DNA of 64,000 nucleotides. Origin: Gemmatimonadaceae bacterium. GTDB taxonomy: Bacteria; Gemmatimonadota; Gemmatimonadetes; Gemmatimonadales; Gemmatimonadaceae. The DNA lies in contig DASXUN010000004.1 in assembly GCA_036504815.1 (NCBI GenBank), positions 186,001 through 250,000 on the forward strand. Direction: 5' to 3'. The notes under the pieces were generated by a model, which did no database searches, was not told the origin of the DNA, and saw only the letters and a list, made by a program, of their open reading frames with translations. The translations under genes and the position numbers were made by a program. This document shows positions 41,126 through 48,699 of this stretch, one piece after another. Within the stretch, counting starts at the first letter, position 1, and every line of letters starts with the position of its first letter.

Positions 41126-42271
41126 CTACTCGACCCCGCGATCCCATCGCTTCGCCTGCTGAAATGATGCCTGGACCCAGCGTTCCGCCTCACTCTCGCT
41201 GGTGAAGAGCGCTGGCCAACGACGGCGAGCCTCGCCGGCCGCGGCGGCCACGGTCGTGGAGCGACCGAGCTGCGTCAAGAGCCACGCGAGCGCCTCCGAC
41301 CGCACGCCGAGCGTCGGCAGCGGCGACGCCACGGGCGGCGGCAGCAGCGTCGGATGCATGACCGTCTCTGCCAGCGAGTGGTGGTCGAACACGGTCGTGC
41401 CATCCAGGGTCTCGCCGCGCCACTGCCAGACGTAGCCGCCCGGCACGTGCCGCGCGCGAAGCTCCACCTGCATCCGCTGGCCCGCCTTCACATGGAAGGG
41501 TTTCGCCAGCGGAAGGAGCAGGTTGCGGTACATCTCGACGCTCGTGCCCGGCGCGTTGGAGAAACCGATGCCCGGCTGCAATTCGGCGTCGAACCAGAGC
41601 GTCAACGCCTCGAACAGTCCGTCACGCGCGACGGAGATCTCCACGCGTGTCTCGAAGTCGGGGGAACCGACGGTGGCATAGTCGATGGCGGCCCACTGCA
41701 CGCCCGCCCCGAGCAGCTGTCCCCTCTCCACGCTGGTGCGATACGGCACCGAGGCCACGTGCGAAAGAATAGGCGTGATATCGCAACGATCGGCGGCATG
41801 TGACTGCAGCACGTCCCGGCGGTACGTTGTCGACACCTCCGAAGGCGCCACCCAGAGCGTGTCGCGTTCCCAGACCAGGCGCGCACCGGGGCGCAGTTGG
41901 CGGTCGCGCACCGCCATGAAGACGGGAAGGTGATCACCGGAGATGGGGAGCGTCCCCCGCAGATCGCTGATGAGAACGTCCGGCGGCGCGGGCAGGGCCA
42001 CCCGCGCGCCGTCGGCGTGATACCAGGCGATGCGCGCCTCGCACCCGTTGGCCTTTGCGACCTGCGGGACGAGGGTTACGGCCGGATTGATGTCCACGGC
42101 GTCCACGTGCGCCGCGCCCGCCTGGCAGGCGATCACCGACCAGTAGCCGAAGCCGCATCCGAGGTCGAGTACGCGGTCTCCGGGACGGACCACCCGCCGG
42201 ATGGCGGCGTCCATGGCATCGGTCCGCGCGCGGTCGTTCACCATCGCGAGGAACTGGGAGACGGTGTACAT
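41126..42271 (-). CDS. PRMT-like class I methyltransferase at the head of the lasso cluster
   Basis: The product (381 aa) has SAM motif I VLDLGCGFGYWS (34-45), the acidic end of strand 2 (DAVDINP) and a region like the double-E loop of protein arginine methyltransferases, here VLISDLRGTLPISGDHL with Asp in place of both Glu. A beta-barrel part follows (about 150-300, with PLAKPFHVKAGQRMQVELRARHVPGGYVWQWRGETLDG). The last 60 residues form a separate helical tail that resembles the second half of PqqD domains (ALAWLLTQLGRSTTVAAAAGEARRRWP). It ends 91 bases before the precursor gene and points the same way. Whether it modifies the lasso peptide is inference. Confidence 0.75.
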   Translation of the reverse strand: MYTVSQFLAMVNDRARTDAMDAAIRRVVRPGDRVLDLGCGFGYWSVIACQAGAAHVDAVDINPAVTLVPQVAKANGCEARIAWYHADGARVALPAPPDVLISDLRGTLPISGDHLPVFMAVRDRQLRPGARLVWERDTLWVAPSEVSTTYRRDVLQSHAADRCDITPILSHVASVPYRTSVERGQLLGAGVQWAAIDYATVGSPDFETRVEISVARDGLFEALTLWFDAELQPGIGFSNAPGTSVEMYRNLLLPLAKPFHVKAGQRMQVELRARHVPGGYVWQWRGETLDGTTVFDHHSLAETVMHPTLLPPPVASPLPTLGVRSEALAWLLTQLGRSTTVAAAAGEARRRWPALFTSESEAERWVQASFQQAKRWDRGVE

Positions 42272-42292
42272 AAAACGAATCTCGCGCCCCGA

Positions 42293-42321
42293 TTGACCGG
42301 CGGCCAGTCGGGGAATAGCTT
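42293..42321 (+). promoter_or_regulatory. Candidate promoter for the rpsF operon
   Basis: TTGACC, a 17-base spacer and TAGCTT lie about 100 bases before the rpsF start. The -35 box matches 5 of 6; the -10 box is weak (3 of 6). Confidence 0.4.
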
Positions 42322-42362
42322 TAGAGGCTCAACATCACGCGGCCGTCCTGGCCGCCCTGCCT

Positions 42363-42389
42363 CCCCCCGCGTCGGCAACCCGCGGGGGG
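42363..42389 (+). promoter_or_regulatory. GC-rich leader hairpin before rpsF
   Basis: CCCCCCGCG (42363-42371) and CGCGGGGGG (42381-42389) pair perfectly around TCGGCAACC, 13 bases before the AGGAGG ribosome-binding site of rpsF. The position suits an S6:S18 autoregulatory leader, known upstream of rpsF in many bacteria. I could not confirm the conserved bulge. Confidence 0.4.
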
Positions 42390-42418
42390 CGCGAACGACC
42401 AAAGGAGGATTGCCATCC

Positions 42419-42781
42419 GTGACTCGTGAATACGAGGCGGTGTACGTCTTCGACTCGACGCTCGAAGACGCCGCCATCAACGACAAGATCGCCAAGCACC
42501 ACGCGCTGCTCAGCGCCGAGGGCGAGATTGCGCTCAACCACTGGGGCCGTCGCCAGCTCGCCTACAAGATCGGCAAGCGGGAGACGGGGTATTACGTCGT
42601 CGCCCGCTTCAAGGCGGACGGCAAGGTGCTCCCCGAGTTCGAGCGCTCGCTCAAGCTCGACGACGCGGTGGTCCGCTACCTCATCTCGATCCATGAGCAT
42701 GAGCTCGGCGCCCCGCCGATGACCGAAGAACAGCTCGCCGCCAAGCGGGCCCGTGACGACGACGACGAGGACGACGAATAA
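42419..42781 (+). CDS. rpsF: 30S ribosomal protein S6
   Basis: The product (120 aa) is a 30S platform protein that pairs with S18. It starts at GTG 42419 with AGGAGG 10 bases upstream. Family features are [53 protein letters not shown] and [16 protein letters not shown] strongly acidic tail (DDDDEDDE) ends the protein, longer than in many species. The stop overlaps the rpsR start by one base (TAATG). Confidence 0.96.
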   Translation: MTREYEAVYVFDSTLEDAAINDKIAKHHALLSAEGEIALNHWGRRQLAYKIGKRETGYYVVARFKADGKVLPEFERSLKLDDAVVRYLISIHEHELGAPPMTEEQLAAKRARDDDDEDDE

Positions 42782-43002
42782 TGCGCCGCCAGCGAAAGAC
42801 ATGCCCCATGGACGAGTTGCGCATCCGCCATGTGGACTACAAGGACGAGCGCTTCCTGTCGCGCTTCGTCACCGACAACGGCAAGATCCTTCCGAGCCGC
42901 CTGAGCGGCACGTGCGCGCGTCACCAGCGTCAGCTGGCGAGCGCCATCAAGAAGGCGCGCTACCTGGCGCTCCTGCCGTACACGCGCGGACAGTCGCAGT
43001 AA
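42781..43002 (+). CDS. rpsR: 30S ribosomal protein S18
   Basis: The product (73 aa) has the S18 core [50 protein letters not shown]. An N-terminal MRRQRKTCP extension has one Cys, with a second Cys in GTCARH. ATG 42781 shares one base with the rpsF stop. The DUF2232 gene follows with no gap. Confidence 0.96.
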   Translation: MRRQRKTCPMDELRIRHVDYKDERFLSRFVTDNGKILPSRLSGTCARHQRQLASAIKKARYLALLPYTRGQSQ

Positions 43003-44043
43003 GTGACGAATCCCGTCGCCGAACCCACGCCGGCCGCGGTTCCCCGCGAACGCGGCTGGCGCAGTGTCGGCGGCGGGCTGGTGTTGGTGCTCCTCCTGCC
43101 GGCCATGCCGCCGTTCTCGGTGATCCTGCCGGTGGCGGAGACGACGCTGGTGCTGGTCCCCGTGCTCGCGGCGTGCGCGCTGGCGGGATGGAAGGCCGGC
43201 GGGCGGCTCTTCCTCGCGGTGCTCTGGGTGGCGTTCGCCGCCTGGGTCGTGGCGACGGGGCCGGGGCGCACGGACTATGCGCTGCTGGCGCGGGGCTGGG
43301 GGGTGCTGGTGGCGGTGGCATTCGCGGTGTGGGCGCTGGTCTGGCCCGACCGGCCGTTCCTGCCGCGCGCGCTGGCCACGCTCGGACTGGCGCTGGCCGT
43401 GGGGGGCGTTTCGACCCTCGCGGTGCCCGGCGGCCCGGCCCGGGTGAAGCAGGTGTTCGCAAGCGAGGTCCTGCGGCGCGCCGACACGTTCGACGCGGAC
43501 TGGCGGGCCCGGCTGGCGACGAAGGACTGGCAGGATTTCCGCTCGAGCAATGCCGAATCCGCGGCCTGGTTCGAGAAGACGCTGGAGGACCAGCGCGTGA
43601 TGGTTCGGCGCACCGCCGAACAGTCGCCGATGCTCTTCCCGGCCCTGCTGGCGCTGGAAACGATGGCCGCGCTCGCGCTGGCGTGGGCGGTCTATCACCG
43701 CGTGGGGCGCGCCCGCATCGGCGCGCCGCTGTCGCGGTTGCGGGAGTTCCGGTTCAATGACCAGTTCATCTGGGGCCTGGTCGGCGGGCTGGTGTTGGTG
43801 GTGGTGCCGGGGCTGGGGCCCGTGCGGGATGTGGGCGCCAACCTGCTGGTCTTCTTCGGCGCGCTGTACGCGCTCCGCGGGGCCGGGGTGGCCGTGTACT
43901 TCCTGGCCCCCGGGCGGATCATGACGGTCGTTCTGGTCGGTGCATCGGTGCTGTTCGCCGGTGCCGCCGGCGTGATATTCTTGGGGCTCGGCTTGGGCGA
44001 CACGTGGCTCGATTGGCGTCGCCGGACGCGCCCGTCAACCTGA
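43003..44043 (+). CDS. DUF2232 (YybS-like) membrane protein
   Basis: The product (346 aa) starts at GTG 43003 directly after rpsR. It is polytopic: five or so helices in the first 150 residues, a soluble charged segment (about 150-205, ending SNAESAAWFEKTLEDQRVMVRR), then three or four more helices with FRFNDQFIWGLVGGLVLVVVPGLG. A position between rpsR and rplI is characteristic of the YybS family. Its role is unknown; the final helices suggest an S-component-like or lipid-related membrane protein. Confidence 0.85.
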   Translation: MTNPVAEPTPAAVPRERGWRSVGGGLVLVLLLPAMPPFSVILPVAETTLVLVPVLAACALAGWKAGGRLFLAVLWVAFAAWVVATGPGRTDYALLARGWGVLVAVAFAVWALVWPDRPFLPRALATLGLALAVGGVSTLAVPGGPARVKQVFASEVLRRADTFDADWRARLATKDWQDFRSSNAESAAWFEKTLEDQRVMVRRTAEQSPMLFPALLALETMAALALAWAVYHRVGRARIGAPLSRLREFRFNDQFIWGLVGGLVLVVVPGLGPVRDVGANLLVFFGALYALRGAGVAVYFLAPGRIMTVVLVGASVLFAGAAGVIFLGLGLGDTWLDWRRRTRPST

Positions 44044-44058
44044 ACGTTGGGGTTTCCG

Positions 44059-44502
44059 ATGGAAGTCATTCTGCGAGAAGCGGTCGAAAAACTCGGGCAT
44101 CCGGGCGACATCGTGAAGGTGTCGGCGGGGTTTGCCCGCAACTTCCTGCTCCCGCGCGGCATCGCGTACGAAGCCACGCCGGGCAACAAGAAGCGCATTG
44201 CCCAGGAGAAGGCCACGCTCGAGGCGGCGGAGAACGCGCGCCGCACCGCGGCCGAGGAGTTCGCCGCGAAGATCGAGCCCATCTCCCTCACCTTCGCCGC
44301 GCGCGTGGGCGAGGAAGGCAAGCTGTTCGGGTCGGTGACGACCGCGGACATTGCCGCCCAGCTCGAGGCGCAGGGCATCCACATCGAGAAGCGGCAGATC
44401 GACCTGCACGAGCCCATCAAGGCGCTCGGCGTCTACAAGGTCGCCATCAAGCTGCATGCGGATGTGAAGCCCGAAATCAAGGTTTGGGTGATCAAGGGCT
44501 GA
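44059..44502 (+). CDS. rplI: 50S ribosomal protein L9
   Basis: The product (147 aa) has the two-domain L9 shape: an N-terminal RNA-binding part (MEVILREAVEKLGHPGDIVKVSAGFARNFLLPRGIAYEAT), a long connecting helix rich in Lys/Glu/Ala, and a C-terminal domain (GKLFGSVTTADIAAQLEAQGIHIEKRQIDLHEPIKALG). ATG 44059 is used; an in-frame TTG 12 bases upstream would add four residues and is less likely. The gene is closed by an 11-base-pair terminator. Confidence 0.96.
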   Translation: MEVILREAVEKLGHPGDIVKVSAGFARNFLLPRGIAYEATPGNKKRIAQEKATLEAAENARRTAAEEFAAKIEPISLTFAARVGEEGKLFGSVTTADIAAQLEAQGIHIEKRQIDLHEPIKALGVYKVAIKLHADVKPEIKVWVIKG

Positions 44503-44767
44503 GTACGACAGAGTACGACAGAGTACGGCAGAGTACGACAGAGTAGCACAGAACGGGGACAGCTTGCTGGCCCCGTTCTGTGTTTCTGGCATCGTGCCGG
44601 CGCGGCGGGCGCGATGGGGCGCGGGCGGGGTGTGCTCCGCCTTGGGCCGGCGGGTGTGCGCTGGGTCACTGCCGGCGCACGCGGGGCGTGCGAGGGCGAG
44701 ACTCACACGCTCGGCGCCGGGTATGTACCTCTGTCGTACTCTGTCGTATTCTGTCCTATTCCGTCGT
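44502..44767. repeat. Decamer arrays flanking a terminator (family A)
   Basis: The left arm (about 44502-44550) has tandem GTACGACAGA words starting at the rplI stop; the right arm (44730-44767) has their reverse complement (TCTGTCGTAC). Between them lie the rplI terminator and about 150 bases of GC-rich sequence in which I see no gene. With it, the 313-base gap to rsfS is accounted for. Confidence 0.85.
44548..44581 (+). terminator. Intrinsic terminator of the rpsF-rplI operon
   Basis: ACAGAACGGGG (44548-44558) and CCCCGTTCTGT (44571-44581) pair perfectly over 11 bases around a 12-base loop, followed by GTTTCTGG. Confidence 0.8.
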
Positions 44768-44815
44768 TCGCTTCCGTGCCGGAACTTTCCCTTCACGCCG
44801 GTGTTTCGTCCATAG

Positions 44816-45181
44816 ATGTCCCCCATCGCTGCTCCCGCCAAGATCGCCGAGCATGCGCGGCGTGCCGCGACGCTCTGCGTTGACAACAAGGCCCAGGACG
44901 TGGTGCTGCTCGACCTCCATGGCGTCACGGACATGGCCGACTACTTCGTGGTCGCCACCGGGACGTCCGACACGCACGTGCGCAGTGTCGCGCAGCACGT
45001 CGTCGAGGAGATGGCGCGGGCCGGCCTGAAGGCCTATCACATCGAGGGCGCCGACACCGGACGCTGGGTGCTGGTGGATTTCGTCGATTTCGTGGTGCAC
45101 GTGTTTCACCCGTCCATGCGGTCGTATTACCAGATTGAACGACTGTGGGGTGACGCCCCCGCCGTCGCCATCACGTCCTAA
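44816..45181 (+). CDS. rsfS: Ribosomal silencing factor RsfS
   Basis: The product (121 aa) binds L14 and blocks subunit joining in slow growth. The fold signatures are KAQDVVLLDLHGVTDMADYFVVATGTSDTHVRSVAQHVVEEM and GADTGRWVLVDFVDFVVHVFHPSMRSYYQIERLWGDA. Length and order are standard. The next gene begins 13 bases after the stop. The usual nadD partner is not next to it. Confidence 0.95.
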   Translation: MSPIAAPAKIAEHARRAATLCVDNKAQDVVLLDLHGVTDMADYFVVATGTSDTHVRSVAQHVVEEMARAGLKAYHIEGADTGRWVLVDFVDFVVHVFHPSMRSYYQIERLWGDAPAVAITS

Positions 45182-45194
45182 GCCGGGAGCGTTG

Positions 45195-48100
45195 ATGTCG
45201 AAGTTCCGCCTCGCTGGCCTGTGCCTGGTGGGCCTGTGCCTCGCACAGCCGCTCGCCGCCCAGGGGTACTTCGGCCAGAACCAGGTCCAGTTCCAGAAGC
45301 TGAACTGGCGGGTGCTGAAGACCGAGCACTTCGACATCCACTTCTACCCGGAGGAGGAGCGGATGGCGCGCCTCGCCGGGAGCCTGGCGGAGCGCTCGTA
45401 CGCGCGGCTGTCGCGCCTGATGAACTATCAGTTCAAGGAGCGCAAGCCGATCATCATCTTCGCGTCGCGCGGCGCCTTTGCCCAGAACAACGTCTTTGGC
45501 GACCTCGGCGAAGGGACGGGCGGCGTCACCGACGCGCAGCGCCAGCGCAACATGTTCTTCCTCAACGGCGACCTCGGCGAGGCAGAGCACGTGTTGACGC
45601 ACGAGATGGTGCACCAGTTCCAGTACGACATCTTCTCGCGCGGCCACGCCGGCCAGGGGCTCGAGACGCTGCAGCAGCGCATGCCGCCGCTCTGGTTCGC
45701 GGAAGGCATGGCCGAGTACCTGTCGGTCGGCCCCGACCACCCGGCCACCGATGGCGTGATCCGCGACGCGGCGCTGAGCGGCAAGTTCCCGACGGTCGAG
45801 GACCTCGAACGGCGCCCGGACCAGTACTTCCCGTACCGCTACGGCGAGTCGCTGTGGCGCTACATCGGCACGCGCTGGGGCGACGAGATCGTCGGCGAGA
45901 TCATGCAGTCCACGCCGACGGTCGGCTACGACCGCGCCTTCAAGCGGCACACGGGGCTCTCGCTCGAGGAGCTCGGCGCCGACTGGAAGGACGCCATGCA
46001 GTCGCAGTACCTGCCGCAGGTGGAGCGGCTCGACCGGCCGCGGAAGATCGCGACGTCCCTGCTCACCGAGCGCAAGACCGGCGGCATCATCCCGGTCTAT
46101 GTCGCCCCCGCGCTCTCGCAGGACGGCAAGTACATCGCGTACATCTCGACGGGCAGCCTGGTGAAGGCCGAGGTCTTCCTCGACCTCTACCTGGCCGACG
46201 CCGAGTCGGGCAAGCGGCTCAAGCGGCTCACCAAGAGCACGCTCAATCCGGAGTTCGAGGAGCTGCGCTACGCCTATTCGCAGAGCGCGTTCTCCCGCGA
46301 TGGACGGTATCTCGCCTTCACGGCGCAGCGCAGCGGCAAGGACGTGATCTACGTCGCCGACGTGCGCAGCCACGACATCGTGCGCCGCCTCGACACGGGG
46401 CTCGACGCGATGGTCGGCCCGAGCTGGTCGCCCGACGGGCGGCAGATCGTCTTCAGCGGCCTCAGCGGCGGCATCTCCGACCTGTACATCATCGACGCCG
46501 ACGGCAAGAACCTGCGCCGCCTCACCAACGACCTCTACGGCGACCTGATGCCGGCGTGGTCGCCCGACGGCAAGCAGATCGCCTTCGTGAGCGAGCGCGG
46601 CCCGCAGACGCAGCTCGACGTGCTCAAGTTCGGGCGGTGGCGCATCAGCGTGCTCGACCTCGCGTCGGGGCAGACCGAGGTGCTCCCCGGGCAGAGCGGC
46701 AAGAACCTCAACCCGCAGTGGGCCCCCGATGGCAAGTCGCTGGCGTTCATCAGCGATCGCGTGGGCATTCCGCAGGTCTTCCTCTACGATTTCGCCGACG
46801 GCCAGCACTACCAGCTGACGCGCCTCGTGGGCGGCGTCCAGTCCGTGACCGAGAACAGCCCGGCGCTCACGTGGGCCGCGACCGCCGACCGCCTGGCGTT
46901 CGTGTACAGCGAGGGGAGCGGATACACCGTCTGGCAGGTGAGCAACCCGCGCGCGCTCAAGGGCGCGCCGTTCCGCGAGGAGGCGGTGGTTGCCGCGTCG
47001 GGAGCGGTGGAGGCGCGCGTCACGCAGGACACCGCCGAGATGCGGCGCCGCAGTGAGCGGGCGGCCGCGGAAGCGAAGGTCAGCGCCATCGTGGCGAAGG
47101 CGGCCGCGGGTCGCGACTCGGTGCTCGCGCCGCCGCAGCCCGCGCAGCCGCCGCAGGCCGCACCGGCGCCGAGCCGCGATCCGCGCCGGCAGTCCGTCTA
47201 CCGCGGCGAGGGCGGGCTGCGTCCCACGGATCGCCTGCCCGAACGCACGGGAGCGCCGGGAGCCGGCGTGAGCGTGGCCTCACTGCTCGACAACGCCACC
47301 TTCGCCCTTCCCGACACCACCAAGTTCCGGGAGACGCGGTATCCGGGCTCGCTGCGTCCCGAGTACATCGCGCGGCCGCAGGTGGGATACGCGCAGGACA
47401 ACTACGGCCGCGGCGTCTACGGCGGCACGGCCATCGTGCTCTCCGACCTCGTCGGCAACCGGCGACTCGCACTCGCGGGTAGCATCAATGGCCGTGTGGA
47501 AGAGGCGCAGCTCTTCGCCGCGTACCAGTCGCTCGCGCATCGGTTCCAGTACACGGTCGGCGTCCAGCAGTCCCCGAGCTTCTTCCTCGCGGGATCGGCG
47601 CTGACCCCCGTGTCCAACACGCAGGCCGTGCAGCAGCAGGTGATCGCCCGGTACATCCAGCGCTCGATGTTCCTGGCCGGGCTCTATCCGCTCAACCGCT
47701 TCAAGCGGTTCGAATACGGCATGAGCCTCAACAACATCGACCGCTCGCTGATGTTCGTCAGCTACGGCGTGGACTACGCCTACGGCTACACGACGCAGCT
47801 CTACATTGACAGCATCGTGAACGCGTCGTCGCTGAACTTCGCGGCGCCGTATGTCGCGTTCGTGCACGACAACTCGATCATGGGTTATACCGGGCCGATC
47901 TTCGGACAGCGGTACCGCTTCGAGATCGAGCGCGCGATGGGGAACCTGAGCTGGACCAACTACAACGCTGACTACCGGCGCTACGACGCGATCCTGTTCA
48001 GCTACCTCACCCTCGCCACGCGCCTGCAGACGGCCATCTCGGCCGGCAGCGGCGAGTTCGAGTTCCCCAAGTACATCGGGCGCGCCGACATCATCCGCGG

Positions 48101-48509
48101 CTACGACCGCGAGAACTACTACTCCAACGCCTGCTCCACGGCCCCGGGCGGCACTGGCGAGTGTTCGGCCACGCAGCTGCTCGGCAGCCGCGTGGCGTTC
48201 GGCAACATGGAGCTGCGCTTCCCCGTTGTCCGGCCGTTCAAGTTCCGGAAGACGCTGGTGCAGTTCCTCCCCGTCGACGGACTCATCTTCGGCGACGCGG
48301 GCGTGGCGTGGAGCAAGGGACAGTCCGTGACGCTCTCGCGGCCCAAGAACTACGACTGGACCACGCAGCGCTATCCATTGCGCAGCTACGGCTATGGCTT
48401 CCGCGTCAACCTGTTCAACTTCGCCATCCTGCGGATCGACCGGTCGTACCCGCTCGATGCGGCCTCGAAGAAGGGGTACTGGTTCTGGACGCTGGGGTCG
48501 AGCTTCTGA
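45195..48509 (+). CDS. Exported peptidase-MA/TolB-propeller/beta-barrel protein
   Basis: The product (1104 aa) has a signal peptide ending PLAAQ and three parts. Residues about 25-290 are a peptidase-MA-like zincin with HEMVHQ (His136, Glu137, His140) and the downstream WFAEGMAEYLS. Residues about 300-600 form a TolB-type WD40-like propeller with repeats such as GPSWSPDGRQIVFSGLSGG and MPAWSPDGKQIAFVSERG. A Pro/Ala/Arg-rich linker leads to about 750-1104, an outer-membrane barrel of the surface-antigen type ending GYWFWTLGSSF. It probably sits in the outer membrane and processes or sorts surface proteins. Its substrate is unknown. Confidence 0.85.
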   Translation: MSKFRLAGLCLVGLCLAQPLAAQGYFGQNQVQFQKLNWRVLKTEHFDIHFYPEEERMARLAGSLAERSYARLSRLMNYQFKERKPIIIFASRGAFAQNNVFGDLGEGTGGVTDAQRQRNMFFLNGDLGEAEHVLTHEMVHQFQYDIFSRGHAGQGLETLQQRMPPLWFAEGMAEYLSVGPDHPATDGVIRDAALSGKFPTVEDLERRPDQYFPYRYGESLWRYIGTRWGDEIVGEIMQSTPTVGYDRAFKRHTGLSLEELGADWKDAMQSQYLPQVERLDRPRKIATSLLTERKTGGIIPVYVAPALSQDGKYIAYISTGSLVKAEVFLDLYLADAESGKRLKRLTKSTLNPEFEELRYAYSQSAFSRDGRYLAFTAQRSGKDVIYVADVRSHDIVRRLDTGLDAMVGPSWSPDGRQIVFSGLSGGISDLYIIDADGKNLRRLTNDLYGDLMPAWSPDGKQIAFVSERGPQTQLDVLKFGRWRISVLDLASGQTEVLPGQSGKNLNPQWAPDGKSLAFISDRVGIPQVFLYDFADGQHYQLTRLVGGVQSVTENSPALTWAATADRLAFVYSEGSGYTVWQVSNPRALKGAPFREEAVVAASGAVEARVTQDTAEMRRRSERAAAEAKVSAIVAKAAAGRDSVLAPPQPAQPPQAAPAPSRDPRRQSVYRGEGGLRPTDRLPERTGAPGAGVSVASLLDNATFALPDTTKFRETRYPGSLRPEYIARPQVGYAQDNYGRGVYGGTAIVLSDLVGNRRLALAGSINGRVEEAQLFAAYQSLAHRFQYTVGVQQSPSFFLAGSALTPVSNTQAVQQQVIARYIQRSMFLAGLYPLNRFKRFEYGMSLNNIDRSLMFVSYGVDYAYGYTTQLYIDSIVNASSLNFAAPYVAFVHDNSIMGYTGPIFGQRYRFEIERAMGNLSWTNYNADYRRYDAILFSYLTLATRLQTAISAGSGEFEFPKYIGRADIIRGYDRENYYSNACSTAPGGTGECSATQLLGSRVAFGNMELRFPVVRPFKFRKTLVQFLPVDGLIFGDAGVAWSKGQSVTLSRPKNYDWTTQRYPLRSYGYGFRVNLFNFAILRIDRSYPLDAASKKGYWFWTLGSSF

Positions 48510-48510
48510 C

Positions 48511-48660
48511 GATCGAGGACCTGGAATCCGGAATCGGATCCCGGATCACGAACTCGAATCGCGACGGGCGATTGGGCGCTGCGGTGGCTGACGCGGCGCC
48601 CAATCGCGTGTCGGGATCTTCAGTCGCACTCCCTTGTCCAGTTCCGAATTCAAGATCTTC
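48511..48660. repeat. Family C inverted repeat with GCGATTGGGCGC core stem
   Basis: The inner stem GCGATTGGGCGC (48568-48579)/GCGCCCAATCGC (48596-48607) is perfect over 12 bases, and outer arms made of GGAATCCGGAATCGGATC-type words pair imperfectly. It starts right after the stop of the barrel protein. The core stem is shared with the block at 60376. Confidence 0.8.
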
Positions 48661-48699
48661 CATCGCCTTTCATCCCACTCGCCCGACGTCCAAATTGGA

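Noticed and set aside
42272-42418. A second lasso precursor upstream of the methyltransferase
   Set aside because: No short frame with a YxxPxL leader motif was found on the minus strand there.
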